Shown: positions 37,024 through 48,523, numbered from the stretch's first letter. The stretch: 64,000 nt of DNA from Gonocerus acuteangulatus (GCA_946811695.1 OX328127.1:47709373-47773372), one strand, 5' to 3'. Made by a program: numbers and translations. Notes: generated from the sequence alone by a model not told the origin.

Positions 37024-37439
37024 TTTTTTTTTTTTTTTTTATTTCGTATTTATTTATTTGGAATCTGTACAGATAACAGTACAATGATCAATTATGTTGA
37101 TCCAGATATTATGTACAAGTTGATAAAACTGACAAAAGTAAAAAAAAAATACAAAATTTGGAAGAAGCCAACCATTGTTGGCACTTCCAGAGGTGTCTCA
37201 GTAAATATTTTATTGATTATAAAAAGATCAGGCAAGTAAACTGTCTCGAGGCCACTGTCTCTTGAGCCGCCTGGGGGGATTGTCTGGATGGGATTGGGAT
37301 GATAAGGATTGACCCTCAGGATTAGGATGGTGAGACAATTTGGAGTGGAACGTTTGGAAACGGGTTTTAGCGAGGTCAAGGACAAATGGGATGTTGAGGT
37401 CATTGTGTAGGGTTTTGTTGGATACATAAAAGGGGGCAG
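37024..37439 (-). pseudogene. Jockey-like LINE 3' end with target duplication
   Basis: Minus-strand frame: YVSNKTLHNDLNIPFVLDL, FHSKLSHHPNP, LKRQWPRDSLLA then a stop. This is the typical C-terminus of Jockey-group reverse transcriptase proteins. It is followed by 3' untranslated sequence and a poly(A) tail (T-run at 37024-37040). The 11-base TTTCGTTACAA occurs on both sides (37013-37023 and 37440-37450). That is the mark of target-primed insertion, with strong 5' truncation. Confidence 0.82.
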
Positions 37440-37449
37440 TTTCGTTACA

Positions 37450-38530
37450 ATACAGCAGAAATTACAACCGGTATGAGTATATTAGTAATTTGGGTCCGGA
37501 GAAAACCCCCCCTCCTAATGAACCGATTCAGTTTATTTTTACAACACATATTTACCTGTAGATTACCACTACGAATACCGAGTTTCGTCGAAATATACCA
37601 AAAATCACGGCTGGTAGTGGCGAATTGGTATTGTGGGTCCGGAGTAAACCCCCCTCCTAATGAACCGATTGAGTTTATTTTTGCAACACATATTTACCTG
37701 TAGATTACCACTACGAATACCGAGTTTCGTCGAAATATACCAAACATCACGGCTGGTAGTGGCGAATTTGTATTGCGGGTCCGGAGTAACCCCCCCCCCC
37801 TCCTAATGAACCGATTTAGATTATTTTTACAACACATATTTACCTGTAGATTACCACTACGAATACCGAGTTTCGTTGAAATATGCCAAAAATCACGGCT
37901 GGTAGTGTCGAATTGGTATTGTGGGTCCGGAGTAACCCCCCTCCTAATGAACCGATTTAGTTTATTTTTACAACACATATTTACCTGTAGATTACCACTA
38001 CGAATACCGAGTTTCGTCAAAATATACCAAAAATCACGGCTGGTAGTGCCGAATTGGTATAGTGGGTCCGGAGTAACCCCCCCCTCCTAATGAACCGATT
38101 TCGGTTATTTTTACAACACATATTTACCTGTAGATTACCACTACGAATACCGAGTTTCGTCAAAATATACCAAAAATCACGGCTGGTAGTGTCGAATTGG
38201 TATAGTGGGTCCGGAGTAACCCCCCCCCCCCCTCCTAATGAACCGATTTCGATTATTTTTACAACACATATTTACCTGTAGATTACCACTACGAATACCG
38301 AGTTTCGTCGAAATATACCAAACGTCACGGCTGGTAGTGGCGAATTGGTATTGCGGGTCCGGAGTAAACCCCCCCCCCTCCTTATGAACCGATTTAGTTC
38401 ATTTTTATATCTCACTTTTCTTTCTATATTACCACTACGAATACTAAGTTTCGTTGAAATATAACAAATATTACGGCTGACATGGTCAAATTAGTGTTTT
38501 GGGTTCGGGGTAAACCCCCCCCCTTCCGGT
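37450..38530. repeat. Minisatellite of ~143-bp units in F1
   Basis: About seven units, each with GTCCGGAGTAA, a C-homopolymer of 5 to 12, TCCTAATGAACCGATT and TACCGAGTTTCGTCGAAATA. The homopolymer length varies most between units. Short frames through it are repeats of one peptide and not genes. Confidence 0.9.
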
Positions 38531-38658
38531 GGACCGATTTTGGTGGTTAACGAACTCGTTCAATCGTTTGCTAATTGAATGCTATGTACCAAGTTTCGTG
38601 ACGAAAAAACAAAAACTCTGGCCGCTATCGTGTTAACAGACATATATATATATATATA

Positions 38659-41172
38659 CAGGGTGTCCCGTAAATGTCTAGTCATATTGTGAGGGGTGAT
38701 AGAGGACCCTTAGGGGAACAAAAAATGTTCTATGACGATTTCCCGAATTCTTGCCCATAAGGGAGAAAACGTCGTCAATCATTTTTTTAAGACAAACGTG
38801 ATTTTTAGAAGAATAATCGTTGTAGCTCCGGCCCAGGTGGTTCTACTGGAAAGAAAGTGAAACCAATCGAAAGCTGAGTAAATTTACTATAAGACTAGTT
38901 AGGAATAAACGTAAAAATAAATTAATGTAAGTATGTCAATCTAACCAGAAGAAAGATATTCTAAGTTTCCTGACTTTTTCTTTATATTTCTTAACAGCGT
39001 TGCTCTTCAACGGGCTGGTCTGAGATTTCCGGCTTTCAGGAAAACTTCTCCATTTAATCAACTTTCCATTCATGTATCACAACCCTGTGTTATTGAATTA
39101 TTTGGACGACTTAAGAACAAAAGTTTTAAAAAAAACATGGATCTGTGAAAAGAAAATTAAATTTTCTTCTTTAGTTTATTCAAATAGCTTAAAAGAAATA
39201 TTTATTTTTATAAACATTAACTTTAATATAAAGTAAATATTTACTTAAAAAAATTAATTTCACAAAAAAAAAAATCATATTTATTTTAATTTTTTAAATT
39301 ATTGTAACTGCTCAAAATGAGCTCCTCCTTCTACCCTACATAGTCTACTTTTTCTAAGAACTCCATCTCCTGCTCTTCTTATTTCCATTTAAGAATGATT
39401 TTGTTCTCTAAATCCTCCCTGGTATCCACTGCCTCACTATAGACCATTGTCTTCAATTTTCCCCGTAAATAGAAATCCATAGGGGTTAAGTCACGGCTTC
39501 GGGGAGGCCACCTTACCGGCCCATACCGCCCAATCCACCTGTCTTCATAGTTTCTTATGAGCCACTGCTTGACTGGTCGGCTACTATGGGCTGGACACCC
39601 GTCCATTTGAAACCAGCTGTTTTGCCTAACTTCCAGTGGTATGTCGTCCATAAGGTTTGGAAGGTCTTTTTCTAGAAGGTGAAGAAAAGTCTCAGAATTA
39701 AATCTATCTGGCAGAAATACTGGGTCCAGGAGATGGCCATTAATGAACCCCAACCACACATTAACCTGCAAAATTATTATTTTTATCCAGATAACTATTT
39801 GAACAAATTTTTATGGGTATTTACAATTAAAAAACAAATGTTTTACCTTGAATTGATACTGATGGCTACGCTTGTGAACCGTCCTAGGATTCTCTTGAGC
39901 CCATGTGTGGTTGTTGTGGTAATTAAATATACCACCTCTAATAAATAAGATGTACATTGAGATTTATTTGCACTAATAAGTCTTTCCCAGGAAATAAACA
40001 TTTTGAAATTAATACCTTGTAAAAGTGGTCCACAAAATGTTTCTTAAAAACTGTGGTTCTTCGTCTACTTTATTAATTAACCACTTACAAAACTCTGTTC
40101 TCGCACGTCGGTCCCTCTCAAGCAAAGGATGGATGGGGTTGAAATGATAAGGATATCTGAAACAATCGTGACGTTTCACTAATACAGTTCATAAATATGT
40201 AAATGATAGATACAAATAACAAATGTCTTGGCAATACCTGTTGTCTTCCTGCAAAGCGCGATGTACTGCCATACGCGACACACCTAGCCTTGTGGAAGCT
40301 CTCCTCACAGTCAATGTTGGGTCAATATCAAAGGAATTTAACACCAATGCATCTTGTCTTTGTTGAGGACGGCCAGGTGGCCTGGCCGGTTTAAACATCC
40401 CAGTCTCACCCGAACGACGGTAGACATCCAGAATAGTCTGATAATTGGGCAGTCGCCTTCGAGGAAATCGCCTACCGTATTCTTCTACTGCCCCCCTACC
40501 GCTTCCGTTGGCAACACCGTAACAAAATATCATGTCACTGTACTCAATATTTGAAAACGGCATTTTGTACTGACAATACTCTAACTGCTGTAACCTGATA
40601 TCAATAGGTCAGAACCATGTCTAGGATTTTTTTGGTTTCTTCTAGGCTCCAGGGATTATCGAGATAAGAGTGATCAAGCCGATAATAGAACTGTTTTCTT
40701 TTAAACTTTTGTTCTTAAGTCGTCCAAATAATTCAATAACACAGGGTTGTGATACATGAATGGAAATCTGATTAAATGAAGAAGTTTTCCTGAAAGCCGG
40801 AAATCTCAGATCCAGCCCGTTGAAGAGCAACGCAGTTAAGAAATATGAAGAAAAAGTCAGGAAACTTAGAATAGCTTTCTTCTGGTTAGATTGACATACT
40901 TACATTAATTTATTTTTACGTTTATTCCTAACTAGTCATATAGTAAATTTACTCAGCTTTCGATTGGTTTCACTTTCTTTCCAGTAGAACCACCTGGGCC
41001 GGAGCTACAACGATTATTCTTCTAAAAATCACGTTTGTCTTAAAAAAAAAACGATAAAACGACGTTTTCTCCCTTATGGGCGAGAATTCGGGAAATCGTC
41101 ATAGAACATTTTTTGTTCCCCTAAGGGTCCTCTATCACCCCTCACAATATGACTAGACATTTACGGGACACC

Positions 41173-41175
<3 letters not shown>
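38659..41175 (-). mobile_element. Mariner-like DNA transposon with ~475-bp TIRs
   Basis: Ends CAGGGTGTCCCGTAAATG (38659) and its complement (41175) are flanked by TA within an AT microsatellite. The inverted repeats continue inward to about 39131 and 40700 with few mismatches, unusually long for this group. One transposase gene lies between, on the minus strand. This is an IS630-Tc1-mariner superfamily element nested in an F1 element. Confidence 0.88.
39379..40563 (-). CDS. Mariner-like transposase, four exons, catalytic Asp lost
   Basis: Four exons on the minus strand: 40563-40238, 40156-40016, 39937-39847, 39765-39379. They join in frame to 314 residues through three introns of 78-81 bp with GT...AG ends. 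The N-terminal helix-turn-helix (EYGRRFPRRRLPNY, VRRASTRLGVSRMAVHRAL) resembles DUF4817-type DNA-binding regions. The linker is HFNPIHPLLERDRRARTEFC. The catalytic core has HNNHTWAQENP, NVWLGFINGH, WFQMDGCPAHS and WPPRSRDLTPMDF, with the second and third acidic residues 37 apart (DD37D spacing). Where the family has T-D-E-A before TFTR, this copy reads ILWTTFTRGG, so the first catalytic Asp is missing through a 3-codon loss. It would bind its ends but probably not cut. Confidence 0.82.

Positions 41176-41236
<61 letters not shown>
41176..41236. repeat. (AT)n microsatellite
   Basis: The larger half of the AT tract into which the mariner-like element jumped; the smaller half is 38643-38658. Confidence 0.95.
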
Positions 41237-41237
<1 letters not shown>

Positions 41238-41539
41238 TATAGATATATATAAATTTTAACGGGGTTCATTTTCGGTGTCTACTAGGTAGGATCGATAAAG
41301 ATTTGAAGAAATTTTTCAAAAATTCCGTCATGAGTGCAACCTCAATAGCTACTTTCCTTCGGAGGAAAGTGCTAAAACGTGGGCAGTTGAGATTTCTGGT
41401 GGGCGGTGGGGTCGAAATAGCGTTCCCTTTGGTCAGGAAGACCGCAGGTCATTTTGAAGATATACAAATATTTTGTTAATAAATAAATTTTAATTATTAT
41501 TAAAATCAAAGATCATAATAATTATCATCAAAGATCTAA

Positions 41540-41713
41540 GGCCCGGTGCACACTGAAGAAACTGATTTCGTGAAACTCAAGTTGCTGCACACACAGTTTC
41601 ATGAATCCGACTTAACGAATTTCATGAAACTCTCTGTGCACCAACCTATAGTTTTCTATCTTGGCAAGCAACTTGAGTTTCAACAAACCAGTTTCATCAT
41701 TGTGCGCCGGGCC
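41540..41713. mobile_element. Fold-back MITE, TAA-flanked
   Basis: 174 bp from GGCCCGGTGCACACTGAAG to GTGCGCCGGGCC, flanked on both sides by TAA. The interior is full of inverted GTTTCATGAAAC-type motifs. TAA target duplications suggest the PIF/Harbinger (Tourist) group. A relative lies at 43542. Confidence 0.75.
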
Positions 41714-42399
41714 TAACAGTTTCATTTTTTAAATTTTGGATATTTTATAATACGAATAAGTTGACATTAATTGCAACCTATGCTTTGCAAAACATTTACA
41801 CCATGTAACATTAAATGATTTAACAATGTATATGGCTCATAAATATACAGGAAAGTCACTTCAAATGCTAAACTGTTTGAGCTACCGTATAAGAATTTCT
41901 TCCTATAGGCCGTATCTCGTTGCATGTAAGACCCTATTGAAAGAACATGAGGGAATAGTTGTGTGTAGGGGTTAGGCTAGAGGGAACGTAAGAAGGGAAA
42001 GAGGGTTCTACCCTTGAGAAACAATTTCTTGGCCTCCTCGACCATGGCTAATCTGATATATCTGACAAAGGGCCAATAATCCCATTCCTCCCTGTGCTGC
42101 ATATAACCCCCATCTGGTCGCTCAAAGGCATTTCTTGGTCACTTCTTTCTTCCTACACATTATTGCATTTGTGAGCATTTACAATGCATAATTGATCAAA
42201 GTTCTTCAACGAGTTTTTAAGGGCATTGTTCTAATTTTGACCATTTTTCGCTTGTTTTACCAACCTACAGAATGTAAAAACTATTATTTTGGAGCGGAGA
42301 AAACTTTTATTATAGGGATTGAACTAACAAAAAGGTTCAGAAAAAAATGTTAAAAACTCCTTTACATTGGTGTTGAGCACCGATTAGTATAAACATTGT
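41714..42399. other. Intergenic DNA, no gene seen
   Basis: No coding or RNA signal recognised. Confidence 0.5.
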
Positions 42400-42407
42400 G
42401 CATAGAT

Positions 42408-42410
<3 letters not shown>

Positions 42411-42462
<52 letters not shown>

Positions 42463-42633
42463 GGCGCATCTACATCTTGGCCATTAGCGCCGGGCTATCT
42501 ATAGGTTGTCACCCTTTTATAATGCCAACAGCACGTGGTCGGTCACCCATTCAGGTACTGATCACGCCCGACGTTGCTTAACTTCGGTGATCTACGGGAA
42601 CCGGTGTATTCAACGTGGCTATGGCCGTTGGCT
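42411..42633 (-). mobile_element. 5S rRNA-derived SINE, complete
   Basis: Minus strand, in order: 5S rRNA-like head of 109 bases (42632-42524) starting GCCAACGGCCATAGCCACGT and including the internal promoter region (GAAGTTAAGCAACGTCGGGC, ATGGGTGACCG); then a tail of about 63 bases ending CGGCGCTAATGGCC...GATGCGCCGTAAA, whose GGCGC and GCGCC can pair; then about 50 A. The 11-base GCATAGATAAT stands on both sides (42400-42410, 42634-42644). It lacks roughly 10 bases of 5S just after the promoter region. This is a SINE3-type element mobilised by a LINE in trans, not a 5S gene. Confidence 0.9.
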
Positions 42634-42904
42634 GCATAGATAATGTATCATGTATTAATAATACCCTTCGTTCCTTTTAATGAATCGATTACTTCCTTTA
42701 ACTTCCTGAAATGGCTCGTAGCCAAGGCTGCAGTAGAAGCTAGACTAATGCTCTCTATGAACGATAAAATAAAAGTCGCTGTCTGCAACTGACATCTTGG
42801 AATGATTAATATATTTGTAAAAAGCAAATATGGAGGAATAGTGCATATCTATATTTTTTGTTCTAAATATTACCAACATATCTTTTTTTTTTCTTTCCAA
42901 AAAA

Positions 42905-42906
<2 letters not shown>

Positions 42907-42962
<56 letters not shown>
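42907..42962. repeat. (AT)n microsatellite
   Basis: Pure AT alternation between the 5S SINE and the hammerhead-like tail pair. Confidence 0.95.
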
Positions 42963-42966
<4 letters not shown>

Positions 42967-43039
42967 GCATTCATATTAACCGATTTTGCTTGTTTTGAGA
43001 ATACATTTTTTTTTTTAGATTCGAAATTTATATTTGTAA

Positions 43040-43340
43040 GAAGTCAAGGAATGGTTTTATTACACCAAAAAATCTATATTTCGAATGTTTCAGCATGCTT
43101 TTTGGCAGACTTCTTCAGCTAATCCTACTTTCCTACTTTCATTCACTTGACCACTATTACCAACATATTCCACTTCTGAATATTCTCTTTTGTAATTGTC
43201 TATATTTATTTTGTAGCTGAAGAAGGCTGCCAACAAGCATGCCGAAGCGTTCGACTTATAGATTTTTCTGAAATCCTAAAAGTTTTTTCTTAGTCGAATC
43301 CCATCCATTCTTTGATTTCTTATGGCCTCAACGTCAAACT
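43040..43340. repeat. Head-to-head pair of hammerhead-like retroelement tails
   Basis: The plus copy has CTGAAGA (43217-43223), stem II GGC/GCC, CGAAGCGTTCGACTTATAGA, then TCTTAGTCGAATCCCATCCA. The minus copy has CTGAAGA (43112-43118), GCTGAAACATTCGAAATATA. The GAA cores remain, but stem III and stem I no longer pair properly in either. The plus tail is shared with the decayed copy inside the F2 element near 23440-23545. Confidence 0.6.
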
Positions 43341-43541
43341 ATCTGTTATAATGGTTGTTTTGTCACAAGAAAATTAAAGTTACAAAAGCTTGGCTTAAAC
43401 TTATACATTCGTCTGGGGCGTGAGGTTTCAGTTAATTATTTAGCAGAGGTTTGCTTTTAATGTGTGTGCATCTGTAATGAGTACAGTACGTTTTCAAGCA
43501 TTGTTTAAAAATAATGGGGTTTTCTATCATTATTGGTCTAA

Positions 43542-43730
43542 GGCCCGTTGCACACTGAAGAAACAGGTTTCATGAAGCAAATTGCTTGCAACTGATAGAT
43601 AGAATAACATAGGTTGGTGCACACAGAGTTTCAAGAAATTCGTTAAATCGGTTTCATGAAACTGAGTTTGCAGTAACTTGAGTTTCACGAAACCAGTTTC
43701 ATGAAACCGGTTTCTTCTGTGTACCGGGCC
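43542..43730. mobile_element. Fold-back MITE, relative of 41540
   Basis: 189 bp from GGCCCGTTGCACACTGAAG to GTGTACCGGGCC, flanked by TAA and TTA, with the same inverted GGTTTCATGAAAC motifs. It is a second member of the same family, 1.8 kb away. Confidence 0.72.
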
Positions 43731-43733
43731 TTA

Positions 43734-46325
43734 AAGATTTCAATATTAGTTGAATTTTAGTGAAAGCAATTTCTTATAATGACAATGAAATATGTTTATA
43801 ATTATAAGAAGATAACTTTTTACATGTTTGTTCGTCATTCGTTAATTCATTAAGCAATTCAGTTACTTTTGTAAATTCCCTGTTTCGACTGGGGAAAATC
43901 GGGGATTTTATTAGCTCATCTCATCCCTGAAGGAAGAGAGGTTAAATTAAATGGTTTCAATATTTTTCACTTTAAAAGGCTATTACCAGCTATCAGAAGC
44001 TTAATTGGGTTCTTATAAAAGGGTGCGAACTCCCTTTTAGCGTGAATTACTGCGAGGGAAAAAAGGAGCAGAAGTTACTTTTGAGAGGCCAAGACGCTAA
44101 GTTTAAAGTGCCTTTACCTTTTACCTTGCTTTGAAAGGTGTGCTTTGCGTATAGTTTTTAATTTTTTTTTAATACATTTATTTAGACTTAATTCACTAGA
44201 CTTGCACAATGATTGGAGGTAGCACTGTCTCCTGGTCACTACTAATTGAAGGTCATGATACGAAAATTTACTAGACGTTTCCAAAGTGAATGTGGGATAC
44301 ATCAAAATTAAAATGTGCATCATGCATCTAAATTGACTACTCCTGAAGGAGTAGGATTTCTTTAATGTACTACGTAATGATGTTGTTTCTTATTTTAAAT
44401 GGCAAATTATATCAGCTTGGATTTCTCGTACTATAACAAAAAAAAAAAACAAATTAAGAGAAATTATAGGCTTACCCTGAGCCCTGGAAAGAGCAGAGGT
44501 GGACATGGCTCGGCTCCTCTAAGTCTACAAGTAGCGGACTAAGAAAATTTACATGGCATTATTTCAATGACCGGAGTTTCTTATTGGAAATTGAATGTAG
44601 ATTCTAAAAATGTGGCCGTGATTTACTACACATTAATCAAAAATTCGGAAAACACAGTTTTTCACGAAAAAAAAAAAATAGTTTTGGAAATACACAAAGT
44701 TTGAGTAGCTTGGCTACTCGTTGAGGTAGAAAGCTCATTTCTGCGTCCCTGAACTACAAATAATGTGTAGAATAAACCCCTAAAGTTATGGCATCTTAAT
44801 GCGGGACACCCGCATACATATGTATATATATATATATATATATAAAACCTACATGCATAAATACTTACGTACTCATATAAAAATTTCGGTTTTCGACCTA
44901 TGGCTTACAACTTCACAATGTAAATTTATTCTTTTGGGAATAAAATCTCTTGTAGTATCTTCCTTCTATTTGTTAGAAAATTTACATTGCAAGAAGAAAA
45001 TGGCAGATTCCTTCTTTGTGGTGTAATGGGAGGTACTAATGCTTACTTAAGTTCCATAAAAAGAGATTTTCTAGGATTTCAATAGTCCTTTAACATCAGC
45101 TTTATTTCAGGGATTTCAATACTAGGTATAAGAAGAGTTAAAATAAACCTTAAAGGTTAATTCCGAGAGAGTAAAAGAAGCTAGATTTTCGTTCCAGAGT
45201 CTAGACAGAGCCCTTTAGCACAGATTTTAAGGACCATTCCCAGTCATGGCACTTCATAAAGAGCCTGGACACGGCTTATTTCTATATGCAAACTGCCGCT
45301 GAATACATTTCTCTAAAGAAAGGAGCTCGAGTCATGTAAGGAGAACGCGGGGGGGGGGACTTAAAGTTTTTTCCTTATATCTTTAGTTTTATACAGCTCT
45401 TTTATGGGGTATTCCACTAACAATAATATAAACAAACACAAGTTTACATTGTAAACTCTAACCAAGGGTGTAGAATTGCTTTTTTTTTGTATAATTAAAG
45501 TATAGTATGCTAATCTCAAGAAATAAGACAGTTCCGGGTGTTTTGCTGCGTGCTTATTTAGAATATAATTGAAAATTGAGTCCGTTAGGTACATCATGTT
45601 TTTAATCTGGAGTAAACGTGCTCTTCTAAACGATCAATTTTGCTCCTATTTATTAATATTCTACAATACTTTAGTAGTTCTAAAAATAGTGAAGTTTAAT
45701 CATTGCAAACATTACAATCAATAATAGTTTGGGCACGAATTAAACACCTGCTTATAAAATGCCAAGTTTAATTATTTTCCTAGAAAACCCAATAGTTAGT
45801 GTTTGATAGCAGTTTTTATACCGTTCTTTTTGTTTTATGCGAATCGAAATTTTATTTTAATTCCCGTGCCGTTAAAGAATAAGAAATGATATTCCAATAA
45901 ACAATCCTGACCCTCCTCACTTGAAAATATTTAAGTAATCCAGAGGTCATCATCGTGCCCTAAACTCAGTTATACAGCATCCATGCAGATGGCGATGCAT
46001 TTCTGCATGATTAATTCCCCCATTATTGTCTTACATAATTATGAAATATTGACTAAAACCGATGCTCTGAGATTATTAGGTGTTACTTCTTTGATAGATA
46101 TTCCGTAATTGCAGTTGAGGGTGCCTGAAAATAACACATTTAATCATTTTCATTGGACAGATAACAGATAATCCATTCTGTTCTAGTTTTCTATTAATTA
46201 AAATTTCGTGTAATTAGAACGGTGCTTAGTGAGTCTGTTTTAATCAAATCTTAAGGTTAATCACAATTATTCAGTATTACTATGTGACGGGACTGATATA
46301 TATGTATATATAAATGAAAGTGGTA
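43734..46325. other. Intergenic DNA, no gene seen
   Basis: No gene, RNA or element that recurs in the window. A short AT tract at 44820-44843 and a G-homopolymer at 45350-45358 are the only simple repeats. Confidence 0.45.
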
Positions 46326-46859
46326 TCTAGGCGCACGGTAGTGCGCCAGGCCAAGTTCCGGCCTAAGCATACTGTGTGTATATTACAGGAGGTCTTAGAG
46401 CCGATTTTTACCCTCTCATAACTTTCAACCAGGTAAAGATGAAGTTATGAAATTTTACACAGGTATTATACTACTAGATGTGAGTAAAACTGGAAATAAT
46501 TCTACATCGAATAGTTTCTGAGATGTAAGCGATCAAAAATCGGGATTTATAGGACTCACTCATTCATTCACTCACTCACTCACTCACTGACTCATCAAAA
46601 TTATTAGGCACTTCCCATGATGCTAGAGACTTGAATTTTTGAATGTTGATAGATATGGAGGTGTTATTAAAGGAAAAAATCGAAAATTCCTGAAAAGTTG
46701 TGTTTGACTCCGCTTCCGGGACGGGGGCGTTCCAGTTTTGTACCTCCTTCGGAAACCCGTCATTCCGTCCGAACCCCATGATGTGGGGTATAAAATGAAT
46801 CGTCTCGGTATGAAGAACCTATATTTGATGTTTTAAGAAACAATTAGACGCATATAGGC

Positions 46860-47350
46860 TCGGTCAAAATCTTATACCAGCAGTCTGTCTGTATGTTTGT
46901 TCCTTATACAAATCCGTACCGTTTGACCGATCTTGACCAAACTTGGGACACAGATGGGTCTTGATACGGGGAGAATCATAGGCTAGGTTAAATTGTCTAT
47001 CAGCTGTCTGTCTGTCTGTTTGTTCCTTATACAAATACACACCGTTTGGCCGATTTTGACAAAATTTGGCACACATGTCGGTCTTGATCCGGGGAGTGTC
47101 ATAGGCTAGGTCAAAATCGTCTATCAGCTGTCTGTCTGCTTGTTTGTTCCTTACACAAATTCACTCCGTTTGACCGATTTGACCAAACTTGGCACACAGG
47201 TAGGCCTTGGTCCGGGGAATGCACTAGGCTAGGTAGAAAAGGCCTTTCAGCTGTATGTTTGTTCCTTATATAAATTCACACCGTTTGACCTATTTTGACA
47301 AAACTTGGCACGCAGGTAGGTCTTGATACGGGAGTGTCATATTACCTACG
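46860..47350. repeat. 123-bp minisatellite of element E
   Basis: Units carry CACCGTTTGACCGATTTTGA, then AACTTGGCACACAGGTAGG, a CTGTCTGTCTG run and TTGTTCCTTATACAAAT. The ACCGATTTTGA...TTGGCAC motif resembles blocks in the F1 and F2 minisatellites. Confidence 0.85.
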
Positions 47351-47752
47351 ACGTTTTGTACTTTCTGTTCCATCGCAAAAGCCATCATTCCTTCTGAAAC
47401 CCATCATGTGGGGTATGAAATGAATCGTCTTGGTAAGGAGAACCTATATTTGAAGGCCTTCTACACTTTCCTATTGTGGTCTTTATCCTCGGGATAAGGT
47501 TCCTGTGTTTTAGAGTGTAATAGTTTAGTTAGGAGAGCAATCAATTTGTCCTCTAGAGTAATGTCATCTGGAAGAGCTTCTAACATTTCTAGGCTAGTGA
47601 TTAGATGTATGTAGGTTGATTATTGGTATCAAATATTAAGCAGTAAGGAAAACTTTATGCAGAATCCAAAGACCCTGGTTTTATATGAAGTACAAAAGCC
47701 AGTAGGTATGCGGCAAATAAATTTTAATTAATACTTAGAAAAAAGTAATGAG

Positions 47753-48523
47753 ATCCCAAAAAAACATAAATGTGAAATAGAGGCCAAGTTCCTCCCCCCA
47801 CAAAGAAACACTCCCTTCCCCCAAATATCTCCTCCTAAAACCCCCAAAAAACGCCTTACCATCCTACACTCCAAAAAAGTAGTATGAGTTAGTGTATTAA
47901 GTGCACCATATTTTCAACCAAAAATATTTTCCAATACAAGAGATGATACAAGAAAGAAATGTCCAAGTTCATTACTTGGAAGACCTCATAGTTACTTACT
48001 AAGAACAGTAAAGACACTTCAACTGACCTCTAAAAACAACAATAAAAATACTTATATCCAGTTACTAAAATATCACTTTCCTCAACCAGGTATATTCTTA
48101 AACTTGGCAATGTTTTATTTGTGCCGAAATTATCTTTAGAGAGAAAACTAAACATTGCCAAGTTTAAGAATATACCTTTTTGAGGAAAGTGATATTTTAG
48201 TAACTGGATATAAGTATTTTTATTGTTGATTTTAAAGGTCAGTTGAAGTGTCTTTACTGTTCTTAGTAAGTAACTATGAGGTCTTCCAAGTAATGAACTT
48301 GGACATTTCTTTCTTGTATCATCTCTTGTATTGGCAAATATTTTTGGTTGAAAATATGGTGCACTTAATACACTAACTCATACTACTTTTTTGGAGTGTA
48401 GGATGGTACAAGGCGTTTTTTGGGGGTTTTAGGAGGAGATATTTCTCGCTTTTGGGGGAAGGGAGTGTTTCTTTGTGAGGGGAGGAACTTGGCCTCTATT
48501 TTACATTTATGTTTTTTTGGGAT
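47753..48523. repeat. Near-perfect palindrome of element E (copy 1)
   Basis: Arms of about 363 and 374 bases (47753-48115 and 48150-48523) around a loop of about 34. The plus strand of the left arm is unusually open: after EAKFLPPQ... comes TILHSKKVV, one stop, then SAPYFQPKIFSNTRDD and PHSYLLRTVKTLQL up to 48141. This suggests the arms derive from protein-coding sequence of unknown identity. Confidence 0.9.

Larger units (their letters stand above)
36588..41373 (-). mobile_element. F1 Helentron-like element, expanded and invaded
   Basis: On the minus strand the 5' end is at 41373 after TTTT: AGCACTTTCCTCCGAAGG. The 3' end is at 36588: GAGGAAAGTGCTTAG, GCAGCTCCTGC, GTGACAGACTTT. Between lie the same blocks as in the 27.2-kb copy, but with about twice as many minisatellite units, a LINE fragment (37024-37439) and a complete mariner-like transposon (38659-41175) inside the (AT)n tract. 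With both insertions removed it is about 1.85 kb. It encodes nothing itself. Confidence 0.75.
46326..48523. mobile_element. Element E, copy 1 (minisatellite plus palindrome)
   Basis: It starts TCTAGGCGCACGGTAGTGCG (terminal hairpin GGCGCAC-GGTA-GTGCGCC). It continues through a leader with CACT-rich repeats, about four units of a 123-bp minisatellite (46860-47350) and a decayed coding-like block on the minus strand. It ends in a palindrome (47753-48523) finishing TTTTGGGAT. Copy 2 at 55884-58266 has the same start and end while flanks differ, which fixes the borders. Both starts follow A, as in Helitron insertions, but no convincing Helitron 3' end is seen. Class unknown. Confidence 0.75.

Noticed and set aside
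37773..38281. 105- and 63-codon frames repeating FLQHIFTCRLPLRIPSF
   Set aside because: Translation of the F1 minisatellite unit; homopolymer length changes break the frame between units.
37450..38530. CRISPR-like array
   Set aside because: The unit is one continuous ~143-bp minisatellite with no short-repeat/unique-spacer alternation, in a eukaryotic transposon.
42524..42632. Functional 5S rRNA gene
   Set aside because: About 10 bases missing from the 3' half, a foreign tail with poly(A), and flanking target duplications show it is a SINE copy.
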